A DNA stretch of 8,556 nt from Jeotgalicoccus sp052093725 (GCA_052093725.1 JBQDHL010000072.1:1-8556); one strand, 5' to 3'; positions 1 through 6,877 are shown, counted from the first letter of the stretch. Notes: generated by a model not told the origin, from the letters alone. Numbers and translations are program-made.

Positions 1-321
1 TTACATTCAGAAGAATTTTTCAATGCTGAAGTATATCCTAAAGTTACATTCGAATCTACAGACGTAAGAAAAGCCGGCCAGACCGTAAAAGTATTTGGAG
101 ATTTAACGATAATGGACCATACTGAAAATATAATGATAATTCTTTATAACAAAGGTGCCCGGACGAATCCGTGGGGAATTGAAGTATATGGATTTGAAGG
201 GAAATTTGAACTAAAACGCAGTGATTATGGATTAACATGGAACAAACCTTTAACAAACGGCGGTGTGCTGGTCAGCAATAAAGTCAAAATACTGGCATCA
301 CTTCAATTCAGTAAATCATAA
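1..321 (+). CDS. YceI-family protein, C-terminal part (5' end outside window)
   Basis: The reading frame is open from base 1 to the TAA at 319-321, giving the last 106 residues of a protein whose start lies upstream. The residues match the second half of the YceI (polyisoprenoid-binding lipocalin-like) family: an FFNAE..YPKVTFEST segment, then GDLTI, then RSDYGLTWN and a final GGVLVSNKVKI..SLQF strand. Family members are usually about 170-190 residues, so roughly the first 70-80 are missing. YceI proteins form an extended beta barrel that binds a long isoprenoid chain; their role in Firmicutes is not well defined. The ATG at 112 is internal to the domain (inside GDLTIMDH) and is not the start. 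No terminator is visible before the next gene, 47 nt downstream on the same strand, so the two may be co-transcribed. The family call is from remembered sequence patterns. Confidence 0.85.
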   Translation, partial: LHSEEFFNAEVYPKVTFESTDVRKAGQTVKVFGDLTIMDHTENIMIILYNKGARTNPWGIEVYGFEGKFELKRSDYGLTWNKPLTNGGVLVSNKVKILASLQFSKS

Positions 322-368
322 AGAGAATAGTATTTTAAGGTTTTATAATTTGAGGAAAGAGGCATTAT

Positions 369-1292
369 ATGACAGAGTTTCTTTTTATCTTAACTAATGT
401 AATGCTGCCGATAGCGATAATCGTTTTTATCGGTTACGTTTCGCAGTTGAAATTAAATCTAGACAGGCCGACACTTGGTAAACTGATGGTGAATTATATT
501 ATTCCCGGATTCATATTTATGAACTTGTATAGTTCAGATATAGACTTCAGTTTGCTGTTATACATAATGATGTTTTTATTTATATTTGCCATCATCTCTT
601 ATGGTGTATCGAGAATTATAGCGGCATTGTCTGGGGTGAAAGGTCAGCACACAGTATTATTTACAAATTCCAGCTTATTTTATAATGCAGGAAACTATGG
701 TGTGCCGGTCAATGACCTGGTATTTAAAAGCGATCCATTCGCGATGAGCGTCCAGGTTATGATGGTTGTATTCCAAAATATTATCGCGTATTCCTACGGT
801 ATATTTGTACTGAGTGCAGAAAATGTCGGAAAATTTAAAGCGCTGCTCGGATATTTTAAAATGCCGATTTTCTACGGGCTGTTTTTAGGGCTGTTATTTA
901 ACTACTTTAATATTACTATGCCGAGTCCGGTAATTTCTTCTCTCGATTACATAAGAGACGCGATGATTGGTATGGTGCTGTTTATCCTCGGTACGCAAAT
1001 TGCAGGAATCAGGTTCAGACATCTGCGATTCAGCGCATTTATCGCAACAGCGGTAAAGCTGTTAATCATTCCGACAATGGCATTGCCGTTACTACTCTTG
1101 TTTAACGTGGATGGTGTCGTTGCACAGGCAATACTGATTACAACAGCAATGCCTGCGTCAGTAAACAGTTCCGTCATTGCACAGCAGTACAGTAATGATC
1201 CGGAGTATGCCGCAGAAATCGTAATGATGAGTACATTACTGAGTGCGATTACGGTGCCGCTTGTTATTTATACGGCATTGAATGTGTTTTAG
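369..1292 (+). CDS. AEC (auxin efflux carrier) family permease
   Basis: This 307-residue, almost entirely hydrophobic protein has about ten predicted membrane segments in two halves, the usual size and architecture of AEC-family secondary transporters (relatives include malate/malonate carriers and B. subtilis YwkB). Visible family marks are the N106-A-G-N-Y-G-V-P113 motif in the first half and, in the second, TTAMPASVNSSVIAQQY followed by STLLSAITVPLVI. The family exports or imports small organic anions by proton or sodium coupling, but the substrate cannot be told from sequence, and the name auxin carrier should not be taken literally in a bacterium. The start is supported by a purine-rich ribosome binding site at 352-362. 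A TATAAT at 344-349 lies too close to that site to be a convincing promoter, so transcription from the yceI side is likely. It ends at the hairpin terminator at 1348-1390. Confidence 0.88.
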   Translation: MTEFLFILTNVMLPIAIIVFIGYVSQLKLNLDRPTLGKLMVNYIIPGFIFMNLYSSDIDFSLLLYIMMFLFIFAIISYGVSRIIAALSGVKGQHTVLFTNSSLFYNAGNYGVPVNDLVFKSDPFAMSVQVMMVVFQNIIAYSYGIFVLSAENVGKFKALLGYFKMPIFYGLFLGLLFNYFNITMPSPVISSLDYIRDAMIGMVLFILGTQIAGIRFRHLRFSAFIATAVKLLIIPTMALPLLLLFNVDGVVAQAILITTAMPASVNSSVIAQQYSNDPEYAAEIVMMSTLLSAITVPLVIYTALNVF

Positions 1293-1347
1293 ATAGAAAA
1301 ACTGAGAGCGTGCCACCGAGAAACGACGGCGGCACAGAATATGAAGA

Positions 1348-1390
1348 AACGGTGATAATGTCTTGGAAACTGACATTATCACCGTTTTTT
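1348..1390 (+). terminator. Intrinsic terminator between converging genes
   Basis: A perfect 15-bp inverted repeat (arms 1348-1362 and 1372-1386) with a 9-nt loop is followed by six T residues ending at 1390. It is a strong rho-independent terminator for the AEC permease. On the - strand the same hairpin sits directly after the stop codon of the DCC oxidoreductase gene, but the tail there (TTTCTT) is weaker, so it is probably bidirectional with less efficiency in that direction. Confidence 0.9.
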
Positions 1391-1391
1391 A

Positions 1392-1769
1392 TTAACTTAA
1401 ATACATATCCAGGAATTTCTGATTCGGACGTTCGCATATATTTTTTACGGGGATATTTTTACGGTGTTTCGCTATGAGTTTATAAATCGAATCCCGTATA
1501 AACTTAGGAATAAGTTTAAAGAGTATAAAGGGTTTAAATAATTTATTAGCGTCTGCAAGCATATGCAGTACAGCATCCGAGTGTATATATGTTCTACCGT
1601 CGACGATATAAATAACGCTGTCTATATCGTTGTCAGGCGTATAATTTTCTTTTGTCCATTCAGTAGTAAAATCGGTAATACGTAGTTCGGGATTCTCGTT
1701 AATGTCTACAGTGAAACGTACGAAGAAACTGCAAAAGTTGCATTCTCCATCAAAAATCAGCACTTTCAT
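1392..1769 (-). CDS. DCC family (DUF393) thiol-disulfide oxidoreductase
   Basis: The 125-residue product begins MKVLIFDGECNFC. D7, C10 and C13 form the D-G-x-C-x-x-C signature that names the DCC1-like (DUF393/YuxK) family, predicted to be thioredoxin-fold thiol-disulfide oxidoreductases. The rest fits the family: a hydrophobic FFVRF helix after the cysteines, a VIYIVDGR..YIHSDAVLHML segment in the middle and a C-terminal helix region. Family members are typically 110-140 residues, so it appears complete. No signal peptide is visible, implying a cytoplasmic protein. The start is supported by GGAGG a few bases upstream on the - strand (around 1777-1781). It is transcribed alone, converging on the AEC permease gene. 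A weak -10 candidate (TATGAT, - strand, about 1797-1802) lies upstream without a convincing -35. The physiological substrate is unknown. Confidence 0.87.
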   Translation of the reverse strand: MKVLIFDGECNFCSFFVRFTVDINENPELRITDFTTEWTKENYTPDNDIDSVIYIVDGRTYIHSDAVLHMLADANKLFKPFILFKLIPKFIRDSIYKLIAKHRKNIPVKNICERPNQKFLDMYLS

Positions 1770-1865
1770 ACTAACGCCTCCTTATCCCAATTTTATCATA
1801 TGACTTTTGCGAAAGGCATGATTGGGCCTTATGCGTATCCCAAATCTTCAGGATTAGAATGAGCT

Positions 1866-1904
1866 CAAAAAGAGCAGTCTCCCAATTATAAGAGACTGCC
1901 CTTT
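1866..1904 (-). terminator. Intrinsic terminator of ridA
   Basis: Arms at 1892-1901 and 1872-1881 pair over 10 bp on the - strand with one G-U wobble around a 10-nt loop, followed on that strand by a run of T residues (plus-strand A residues 1867-1871). It lies just beyond the ridA stop codon at 1913 and ends that transcript before the DCC gene. Confidence 0.88.
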
Positions 1905-1912
1905 ATCAAATA

Positions 1913-2293
1913 TTATTTCTTAACGATCATTTCAATTTCAACTTCTGCACCGAGTGGCAGTTCCAGTACTGCGACACATGTGCGTGACGGGTATGGTGCA
2001 CTGAATTTCTCTTTATACACATCGTTCATTGCATCGAAGTTTTTCATCGTTGTCAGATAGACGTTAACTTTAACAACCTGTTTTTCTGTAACACCCATGT
2101 CTTCCATTACATCAAATAGATTATTGAATGCAACTTCAGTCTGTTTCGCGATGTCTCCTGTTAAATCTTCTGTGACATCCAGTCTGTTTTTTGCTGTCTG
2201 TCCCGAGAAGTAAAGAAAGTCTCCAGCATCTGTAACGTGTGAATACGGTCCGGAGCTGCTCACTGTTTTTGTATTGAATGCTTTTCTGTTCAT
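1913..2293 (-). CDS. ridA: RidA family reactive intermediate/imine deaminase
   Basis: A 126-residue protein of the RidA (YjgF/YER057c/UK114) family, close to the E. coli RidA length of 128. RidA hydrolyses reactive enamine/imine intermediates (such as 2-aminoacrylate) released by PLP enzymes, acting as a cytoplasmic trimer. Family positions seen are G15-P-Y17 near the N terminus, SGQ, a QT..AFNNLFDVMEDMG helix, the active-site arginine R104 in YPSRTC, and E119 in the terminal VEIE strand. The frame stays open upstream to 2446, but the ATG at 2291-2293 is chosen because GGAGG sits at 2301-2305 on the same strand and because family N termini begin here. The gene diverges from pucR with a 234-bp gap and lies near an NCS1 permease. 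RidA homologues, including RutC of pyrimidine breakdown, often accompany nitrogen-catabolic genes, so a housekeeping role and a pathway-specific role are both possible. Confidence 0.93.
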   Translation of the reverse strand: MNRKAFNTKTVSSSGPYSHVTDAGDFLYFSGQTAKNRLDVTEDLTGDIAKQTEVAFNNLFDVMEDMGVTEKQVVKVNVYLTTMKNFDAMNDVYKEKFSAPYPSRTCVAVLELPLGAEVEIEMIVKK

Positions 2294-2321
2294 AAAACAA
2301 CCTCCTAATAATAATAACTTA

Positions 2322-2330
2322 ATCATAGCA
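2322..2330 (-). promoter_or_regulatory. Probable extended -10 promoter for ridA
   Basis: On the - strand the sequence TGCTATGAT reads as an extended -10 element (TGn + TATGAT, 5/6 to consensus) about 30 nt upstream of the ridA start codon. No good -35 lies at 17 bp; TTGCCA occurs 20 bp upstream, which is too far for normal spacing. Extended -10 promoters tolerate a poor -35. Moderate confidence, based on motif only. Confidence 0.5.
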
Positions 2331-2425
2331 TTTTTAAGTGAGTAGAATGGCAATGCAGAGAATCTATTAGTGTAAAAAGGTCTATCCAACATCGATAAGA
2401 ATAAGTGTGTTTCTGATGAGCAAAT

Positions 2426-2443
2426 TATAGGGTGTATAGGGTG
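2426..2443. repeat. Perfect 9-bp tandem repeat in the ridA-pucR spacer
   Basis: TATAGGGTG occurs twice head to tail (2426-2434 and 2435-2443), 85 bp before the pucR start codon and just upstream of AT-rich candidate -10 sequences (TATAGT 2454-2459, TATAAG 2466-2471). It could be a binding site for a regulator of pucR, including PucR itself, or a chance duplication. Its function is unknown. Confidence 0.5.
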
Positions 2444-2527
2444 CAAATGCTGTTATAGTATATGGTATAAGAGATTCCCTAGTTTATCGACTTAGGATAA
2501 AACGAATTTAAAAATGAGGTTTGGCTT

Positions 2528-4174
2528 ATGCATTATACAGTTAAAGAATTACTGACACTTGAGGGATTTCAAGGTGCAGAATATATAGGGACGAAACAGA
2601 GTCTCGCGAGAAATATAAAAGGTATTACAGTTATCGATTCACCGGATATCTCATTATGGCTGAACGGAGGAGAGACGATACTGACGAGTTTCTTCCCGGT
2701 TAAGGATTTAAACGATGAAGAGATGAAGGATTGGATGCACAAGCTTGCTGATAAAAAAATCAGCGCTCTGATTGTGAAACTCCGGGAAGAGTTTAAAAGC
2801 ATTCCTGAGCCTGTGCTCGAAGTGTGCAAGGAAAGGAATATTCCCATTATTTCACTGCCGACAGCTGTTCCGTTTATCGATATTATTTATAAAGTGACGC
2901 GTAAAATTTTTAATCAGGATGTTGAAAAGCTGGAGTACTTCAGAGAGATTCATCTCCGTTTTACCGAGCTGTCTATTCAAAATGTCAGCGATGAAGTGAT
3001 TATCGAAACGCTTGAGTCGTTGATAGGCAATCCCGTGACGATTTATAATGAGTTGTTTAAAGTCATTGCAACAACGGACAATGAAGTGGAACTGTTTTAT
3101 GAATCGGATAAGTTTCAGGTAGAAGAAAACATTAAGAACACGATCTTCCCGATTTACCGCAGATTTGTTATCTATCCGAAACTGCAGGACCGTGAGTGCG
3201 AACAGATTATGATTCCGATAACTACAGTGAACCAGACGAAAGTCATGCTCGTTATCAGTGCAATACATTCAGGTTTCAGCGATTTTGATTTTATCGCCAT
3301 TGAAAATGCGGCGACAGCATTGTCATTAAACCTTGCTAAAAAAATTGCGATTTCTGAAGTGGAAAAGAAATATAAAAATGAAATTATCGATGATCTGCTG
3401 TCAGGGGATATTAAGGATGAGGCTGATATTGCCGAACGTGCGGATAATATTAAGTTTGATTTGAACAGCCGGTCTGCGGTCGTCGTATTTACGCTGAAGT
3501 TTAAAAATAAAAAGGCAACGAGTGTCTCGAGGGAACGTTACTACAATAGTTTAATTAACAATATCGATTATTATTTAAAAAATGCGATTGTACGTGAACG
3601 GTTTAATCAGGTGATTGTAATCTGGCCTGTACATTCAGGACAGAGCAACAAGAAAAAAGAAATGGACAGTATCAAGAAATCGCTCAGCTATATAATTAAT
3701 AAATTTGAAAGTGCCGTCAATGACGCGAGAGTATATACGGGTATCGGATCGATTGCAGATACGGTGCATGATCTTCCGCGGAGTCATAAAGAAGCCCAGG
3801 AAGTACTCGATGTAAATGAAATGTCCTACCAGCATAGTCCCATCCTCAGTTTTGAAGAGCTTGGTATTTATCGTCTGTTGTATCAGTTCAAGCACGATAA
3901 TAACAGACTGAGAGAATTCATCCCGGCGAGCTTACAGCGGCTGCTTGATTATAATAAATCAAACAGGGAACAGTTAATTGAAACGTTGGAAATGTATCTG
4001 CAATGCCAGCAAAATGTGTCACGCTCGGCTGACAGATTGTACGTACATTATAAAACGGTCTCATACCGCCTTGATAAGATTAAGGAAATTACCCAAATGG
4101 ACTATGAAGACGCGAATGAAATGCTGTCAGTCCAAGTCGGACTGAAGATATTGGAAATAATGAGCAAGGAGTAA
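2528..4174 (+). CDS. pucR: PucR family transcriptional regulator
   Basis: This 548-residue cytoplasmic regulator has the full PucR architecture. Residues about 1-130 form the N-terminal purine-catabolism-regulator domain (MHYTVKELL start, ILTSFF and IPIISLP segments). Residues about 150-275 look like a GAF-type sensing region and about 285-420 like the degenerate GGDEF-like domain of the CdaR/PucR group. The C-terminal HTH_30 domain occupies about 480-543 (LIETLEMYL...NVSRSADRLYVHYKTVSYRLDKI). B. subtilis PucR, of similar length, activates purine-degradation genes under nitrogen limitation with allantoin-type effectors. The start is supported by GAGG at 2516-2519, 8 nt upstream. It diverges from ridA and precedes an NCS1 permease that has a PucR-box-like site. 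Since family members also regulate other amine or nucleobase pathways, the exact ligand is inferred from context only. No terminator is visible before the permease promoter. Confidence 0.9.
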   Translation: MHYTVKELLTLEGFQGAEYIGTKQSLARNIKGITVIDSPDISLWLNGGETILTSFFPVKDLNDEEMKDWMHKLADKKISALIVKLREEFKSIPEPVLEVCKERNIPIISLPTAVPFIDIIYKVTRKIFNQDVEKLEYFREIHLRFTELSIQNVSDEVIIETLESLIGNPVTIYNELFKVIATTDNEVELFYESDKFQVEENIKNTIFPIYRRFVIYPKLQDRECEQIMIPITTVNQTKVMLVISAIHSGFSDFDFIAIENAATALSLNLAKKIAISEVEKKYKNEIIDDLLSGDIKDEADIAERADNIKFDLNSRSAVVVFTLKFKNKKATSVSRERYYNSLINNIDYYLKNAIVRERFNQVIVIWPVHSGQSNKKKEMDSIKKSLSYIINKFESAVNDARVYTGIGSIADTVHDLPRSHKEAQEVLDVNEMSYQHSPILSFEELGIYRLLYQFKHDNNRLREFIPASLQRLLDYNKSNREQLIETLEMYLQCQQNVSRSADRLYVHYKTVSYRLDKIKEITQMDYEDANEMLSVQVGLKILEIMSKE

Positions 4175-4221
4175 TTGTATAATATATAGAAAACTAAATA
4201 GATAAAACGTGCAAAAATTAT

Positions 4222-4234
4222 CTACATTGGATAA
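4222..4234 (+). promoter_or_regulatory. Candidate PucR box upstream of the permease promoter
   Basis: The 13-mer CTACATTGGATAA matches 11 of 13 positions of the B. subtilis PucR box as I remember it (WWWCNTTGGTTAA), including the invariant-looking CnTTGG core. It ends at the first base of the -35 of the permease promoter, a usual position for an activator site. A second ACATTGGA copy follows at 4237-4244. The match is seen directly; binding by the PucR encoded next door is inference. Confidence 0.55.
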
Positions 4235-4262
4235 AGACATTGGACCTTGCAGAATATATAAT
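4234..4262 (+). promoter_or_regulatory. Promoter of the NCS1 permease gene
   Basis: A perfect -10 TATAAT (4257-4262) lies exactly 17 bp downstream of AAGACA (4234-4239), a -35 that keeps only 4 of 6 consensus bases. A perfect -10 with a degenerate -35 fits an activator-dependent promoter. The predicted transcript would begin near 4269, leaving a leader of about 58 nt before the start codon at 4327. Confidence 0.65.
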
Positions 4263-4326
4263 ATACGTAAAGGTGTAAAACACTGATTAAAATAATGGAA
4301 ACAAAAAATATAACAGAGGTGTAAAT

Positions 4327-5724
4327 ATGTCAGAAGAACATAATAATATTCCCGGAGAGAACTTAGACGCAGCAGCTCAAACGGATTCTCTTAAACCGAC
4401 AGGACCAAAAGACAGAACGCTCGGTGCAGCCGGATACATGTCGCTATGGGTCGGGGACGGCGTAAACATGGGTAACATGACGCTCGGTGCGAGTGTTGTA
4501 GTTGCCGGGATGGCGATCTTAAATATTTGGCAGACAATTGCAGCGGCATTGATTGCAATAGGAATTGTTTCTATCCTCTTCGCATTAAACGACAGAGCCG
4601 GATACAAATATGGTATTCCGTATGTAGCACATCTAAAAGCATCGTTTGGTGAGAAAGGTACACTGCTTTCTTCACTGCTCCGTGCAGTACCTGCAGTCAT
4701 CTGGTACGGTATTCAGAGCTGGATCGGTGGTACGGCGTTAAACGAAGTATTCAAAATACTTTCAGACGGTGCACTTGATAATGTATTCCTTGGATTTGTT
4801 ATTTTATTAGTAATACAGATTCTTCTTTCTATGAAAGGATTCAAGAGTATTAAAGCGGTTGAATCAGTAGCTTCAATTGTGCTGATGGGTATCGTTATTA
4901 CAGTATTCGTTATTTTACTTAAAGACCACAGCGCAGCAATTACTGATACATGGGTTAATACTGAAGGTACGTGGGGAATTCCGTTCTTCGCATACATCAT
5001 GGTATTCCTTGGTAACTACGCAGCAATTTTCTTAAGTGCAGCAGACTATTCACGTGAACTTAAAACAGGCTACAGCAACGGCAAAAGAGGACTGCTTTAC
5101 TTTCTGCCGATTATCGTTGCTTATGGTTCGGTAATCGTTGTTGGCGCAATGCTTGCAAGTGCGACAGGATATACAAACCCTGCACTTGGACTGCCGGCAT
5201 TATTCGATAATGTTTACATGCAGTTATTCATCTCTGTGTTTATCGTGTTTGGTGCAATCGCAGTAAATATGGTAGCGAACATTGTTACGCCGACTTATGT
5301 TATTCAGCTGTTTACTAAACTGAACTACAAAGTTTCGGTAACAATTACAGGACTTCTTGCGATGGGTTCATTCCCATGGTTATTAGTACAAGATGACAAT
5401 GCAAAAGGACTTGATACTTTCGTTCAGGTTTACTCAGCGTTCTTAGGACCATTAATTGCAATTCTTATTGTTGAATATTACATTATGAGAAAACAGCAAA
5501 TCGATATTAAAGAATTGTACAAAAAAGGCGGTAATTTTGACGGCGTGAACTACGCAGCGATGCTCGCACTTGGTATCGGTGCAGCAGCGGCATTCTTATT
5601 CGTTGATCTGGCATGGATAATCGGATTTGTTGTTGCAGGTATTGTATATCCAATTATCAGTAAGACAATGTTCAAAGGCTCAAGATTTAAGAAGGATACA
5701 ATTTTTGAAGAAGAGATAAAATAA
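4327..5724 (+). CDS. NCS1 family nucleobase/allantoin-type permease
   Basis: The 465-residue protein has about twelve hydrophobic segments and clear signatures of the NCS1 (purine/cytosine/uracil/allantoin/hydantoin) cation symporters. A hydrophilic N-terminal tail of about 33 residues leads into YMSLWVGDGVNMGN (first helix). W126 in IWYGIQSWIGG followed by Q130 reproduces the W-x-x-x-Q substrate-site spacing of the hydantoin carrier Mhp1 (W117, Q121). GNYAAIFLSAADYSRE contains the family D240-Y-S-R motif. N314 and N318 in VNMVANIVTP fall where Mhp1 has its substrate-binding asparagine. The start has AGAGGTG at 4315-4321, 5 nt upstream. The likely role is uptake of allantoin or a purine/pyrimidine base as a nitrogen source, given the adjacent PucR; pucI-like function is plausible but the exact substrate is not readable. 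It has its own promoter at 4234-4262 and a terminator at 5736-5772. Confidence 0.9.
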   Translation: MSEEHNNIPGENLDAAAQTDSLKPTGPKDRTLGAAGYMSLWVGDGVNMGNMTLGASVVVAGMAILNIWQTIAAALIAIGIVSILFALNDRAGYKYGIPYVAHLKASFGEKGTLLSSLLRAVPAVIWYGIQSWIGGTALNEVFKILSDGALDNVFLGFVILLVIQILLSMKGFKSIKAVESVASIVLMGIVITVFVILLKDHSAAITDTWVNTEGTWGIPFFAYIMVFLGNYAAIFLSAADYSRELKTGYSNGKRGLLYFLPIIVAYGSVIVVGAMLASATGYTNPALGLPALFDNVYMQLFISVFIVFGAIAVNMVANIVTPTYVIQLFTKLNYKVSVTITGLLAMGSFPWLLVQDDNAKGLDTFVQVYSAFLGPLIAILIVEYYIMRKQQIDIKELYKKGGNFDGVNYAAMLALGIGAAAAFLFVDLAWIIGFVVAGIVYPIISKTMFKGSRFKKDTIFEEEIK

Positions 5725-5735
5725 TATAATGTGAT

Positions 5736-5775
5736 AAAGAGCAGTGAAATCAGAGGATTTCACTGCTCTTTTGCT
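5736..5775 (+). terminator. Intrinsic terminator of the permease gene
   Basis: A perfect 15-bp inverted repeat (5736-5750 and 5757-5771) with a 6-nt loop ends in a run of four T residues (5769-5772) followed by another T-rich stretch. It starts 11 nt after the permease stop codon and separates it from corA. Confidence 0.88.
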
Positions 5776-5805
5776 TTATTCACGGACAAACGGGTATTAG
5801 AAATC

Positions 5806-5812
5806 AGGAGGG
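5806..5812 (+). promoter_or_regulatory. Ribosome binding site fixing the corA start
   Basis: AGGAGGG lies 8 nt before the ATG at 5821. No comparable site precedes the in-frame GTG at 5731, which falls at the foot of the permease terminator, so 5821 is the start. Confidence 0.85.
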
Positions 5813-5820
5813 ATGTCCGG

Positions 5821-6759
5821 ATGAGCCTGAAAGTGCAATACATCACAAAAGAAAATCAGATAGAAACTGCAGAAGGACGGGACACGATGCCGCACGATGT
5901 CACCTTTACGTGGTATGACTACAACAGCTTTGACGATAAAGACCAGCTGCTGTCGGACTTTAAAATTGATGATGATGATAAGCTGGAAGACGAGACGACG
6001 AAAAGATACCGTCCCCAGTATTATAATTTAGACGACTATCAGCTGTTAATATGTCATGTGATTGACCAGGATACATTGGAAGCACATGCCATTAACATAT
6101 TTGTCATGAAAGATATTCTTATTACTTATCATAACGGGGTACTTGAAGAATTTATCGATATCGAAAAAATTATAAAACATAAATATGAAGATCTGGAAAT
6201 TGATATCGCACTCCATATACTGTATGAAACAGTCGAACAGTATTTTGATATCGTGCACGGCATCGAAGACGATGTCATTCTTTTTGAAGAAAAACATGGC
6301 AATGAGAAAAAAGGTGATGATATCACCGCGAAGATGTTTGATGTAAGAAAGGAAATCTTCCGGGTGAAACGGGTCATTATTCCGATGGAAGAACTGGTCG
6401 AGAAATTTAAAGAGCAGGAAGGTGTATTCAACAGCAGCCGGAGTGAGTCGATACTCGGAAAAATTGATTCTAAAATCGACAGGCAGAAACTGATTATTCA
6501 ATTCTCGGAAGAAATGATTGATGAAATGAAAGACAACTATATTTCATACAATACGTACCGTATGAATAAAATTATTAACGTGCTGACAATCATCTCGGCG
6601 ATTTTCCTGCCGCTGACACTTATTACCGGCATATACGGCATGAACTTTGAAAATATGCCTGAACTTGGATGGGGACCGGGATACTTTGTAACATTGGGTA
6701 TAATGATTTTAATCAGTGTGGGAATGCTCGGATTCTTTAAATATAAAGGATGGATGTAG
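5821..6759 (+). CDS. corA: CorA family magnesium/cobalt channel
   Basis: The 312-residue protein has the CorA plan: a large acidic cytoplasmic N-terminal domain (FTWYDY near the start, a long charged coiled region at about 150-245) and two C-terminal membrane helices (about 253-272 and 284-305). The signature loop is Y-G273-M-N275-F with an MPE motif after it, and the tail ends basic (KYKGWM). GMN is the ion-selectivity signature of Mg2+/Co2+ channels of this family; the zinc-transporting ZntB branch usually has GIN, so magnesium is the better call despite the zinc operon downstream. CorA works as a homopentamer whose cytoplasmic domain senses Mg2+. The gene stands alone between two terminators. 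No strong vegetative promoter is visible in the 45 nt between the upstream terminator and the RBS; a SigB-like candidate is described in the findings. Confidence 0.93.
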   Translation: MSLKVQYITKENQIETAEGRDTMPHDVTFTWYDYNSFDDKDQLLSDFKIDDDDKLEDETTKRYRPQYYNLDDYQLLICHVIDQDTLEAHAINIFVMKDILITYHNGVLEEFIDIEKIIKHKYEDLEIDIALHILYETVEQYFDIVHGIEDDVILFEEKHGNEKKGDDITAKMFDVRKEIFRVKRVIIPMEELVEKFKEQEGVFNSSRSESILGKIDSKIDRQKLIIQFSEEMIDEMKDNYISYNTYRMNKIINVLTIISAIFLPLTLITGIYGMNFENMPELGWGPGYFVTLGIMILISVGMLGFFKYKGWM

Positions 6760-6790
6760 CTTTATTAAAAAATAAATATTAATTATGGAT

Positions 6791-6830
6791 AAAAACCTTT
6801 CTGAGAAATCAGGGAGGTTTTTATTTTTTT
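6791..6830 (+). terminator. Intrinsic terminator of corA
   Basis: A 14-bp stem (6791-6804 with 6809-6822, two G-U pairs) is capped by a GAAA tetraloop and followed by ATTTTTTT. It is a strong rho-independent terminator 31 nt after the corA stop codon, and it isolates the zinc operon from upstream transcription. Confidence 0.92.
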
Positions 6831-6842
6831 ATAAAAAAATAG

Positions 6843-6872
6843 TTTACATTCTTTAGATTAAAGTGCTATTAT
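6843..6872 (+). promoter_or_regulatory. Promoter of the zinT-znuA operon
   Basis: The -35 TTTACA (6843-6848, 5/6) is 18 bp from an extended -10 TGC-TATTAT (6864-6872, hexamer 5/6). Transcription would start near 6879, inside the first Zur-like palindrome, so a bound repressor would block initiation. Confidence 0.75.
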
Positions 6873-6877
6873 TTAAA

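Noticed and set aside
112..321. A separate 69-residue protein starting at 112
   Set aside because: The YceI fold continues upstream in the same frame to base 1, so 112 is an internal methionine.
344..349. TATAAT before the AEC permease as its promoter
   Set aside because: No -35 is visible, and the predicted start point would fall within the ribosome binding site, so co-transcription from upstream is more likely.
1809..1863. Fourteen-codon open frame (ATG at 1819) and CCCAAT/ATTGGG inverted repeats in the spacer between ridA and the DCC gene
   Set aside because: The frame is too short to support without conservation data, and the repeats are short, imperfect and widely spaced.
2294..2446. 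51-residue N-terminal extension of RidA
   Set aside because: The family starts at MNRKAFNT-like residues, GGAGG lies directly before the ATG at 2293, and the extension overlaps the likely promoter and does not resemble a domain.
4271..4325. AGGTGTAAA present at 4271-4279 and again at 4317-4325 before the permease
   Set aside because: The second copy is simply the ribosome binding site region; no start codon follows the first at a useful distance, and no leader peptide or riboswitch structure could be built from it.
5731..5820. N-terminal extension of CorA by 30 residues from a GTG at 5731
   Set aside because: The extension would begin at the permease terminator stem and has no ribosome binding site; AGGAGGG precisely precedes the ATG at 5821, and the CorA length is normal from there.
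6046..6501. Antisense reading frame of 151 codons inside corA, and similar long antisense frames in pucR, the permease and zinT
   Set aside because: They lie wholly inside well-supported genes on the other strand, lack ribosome binding sites and resemble no protein family.
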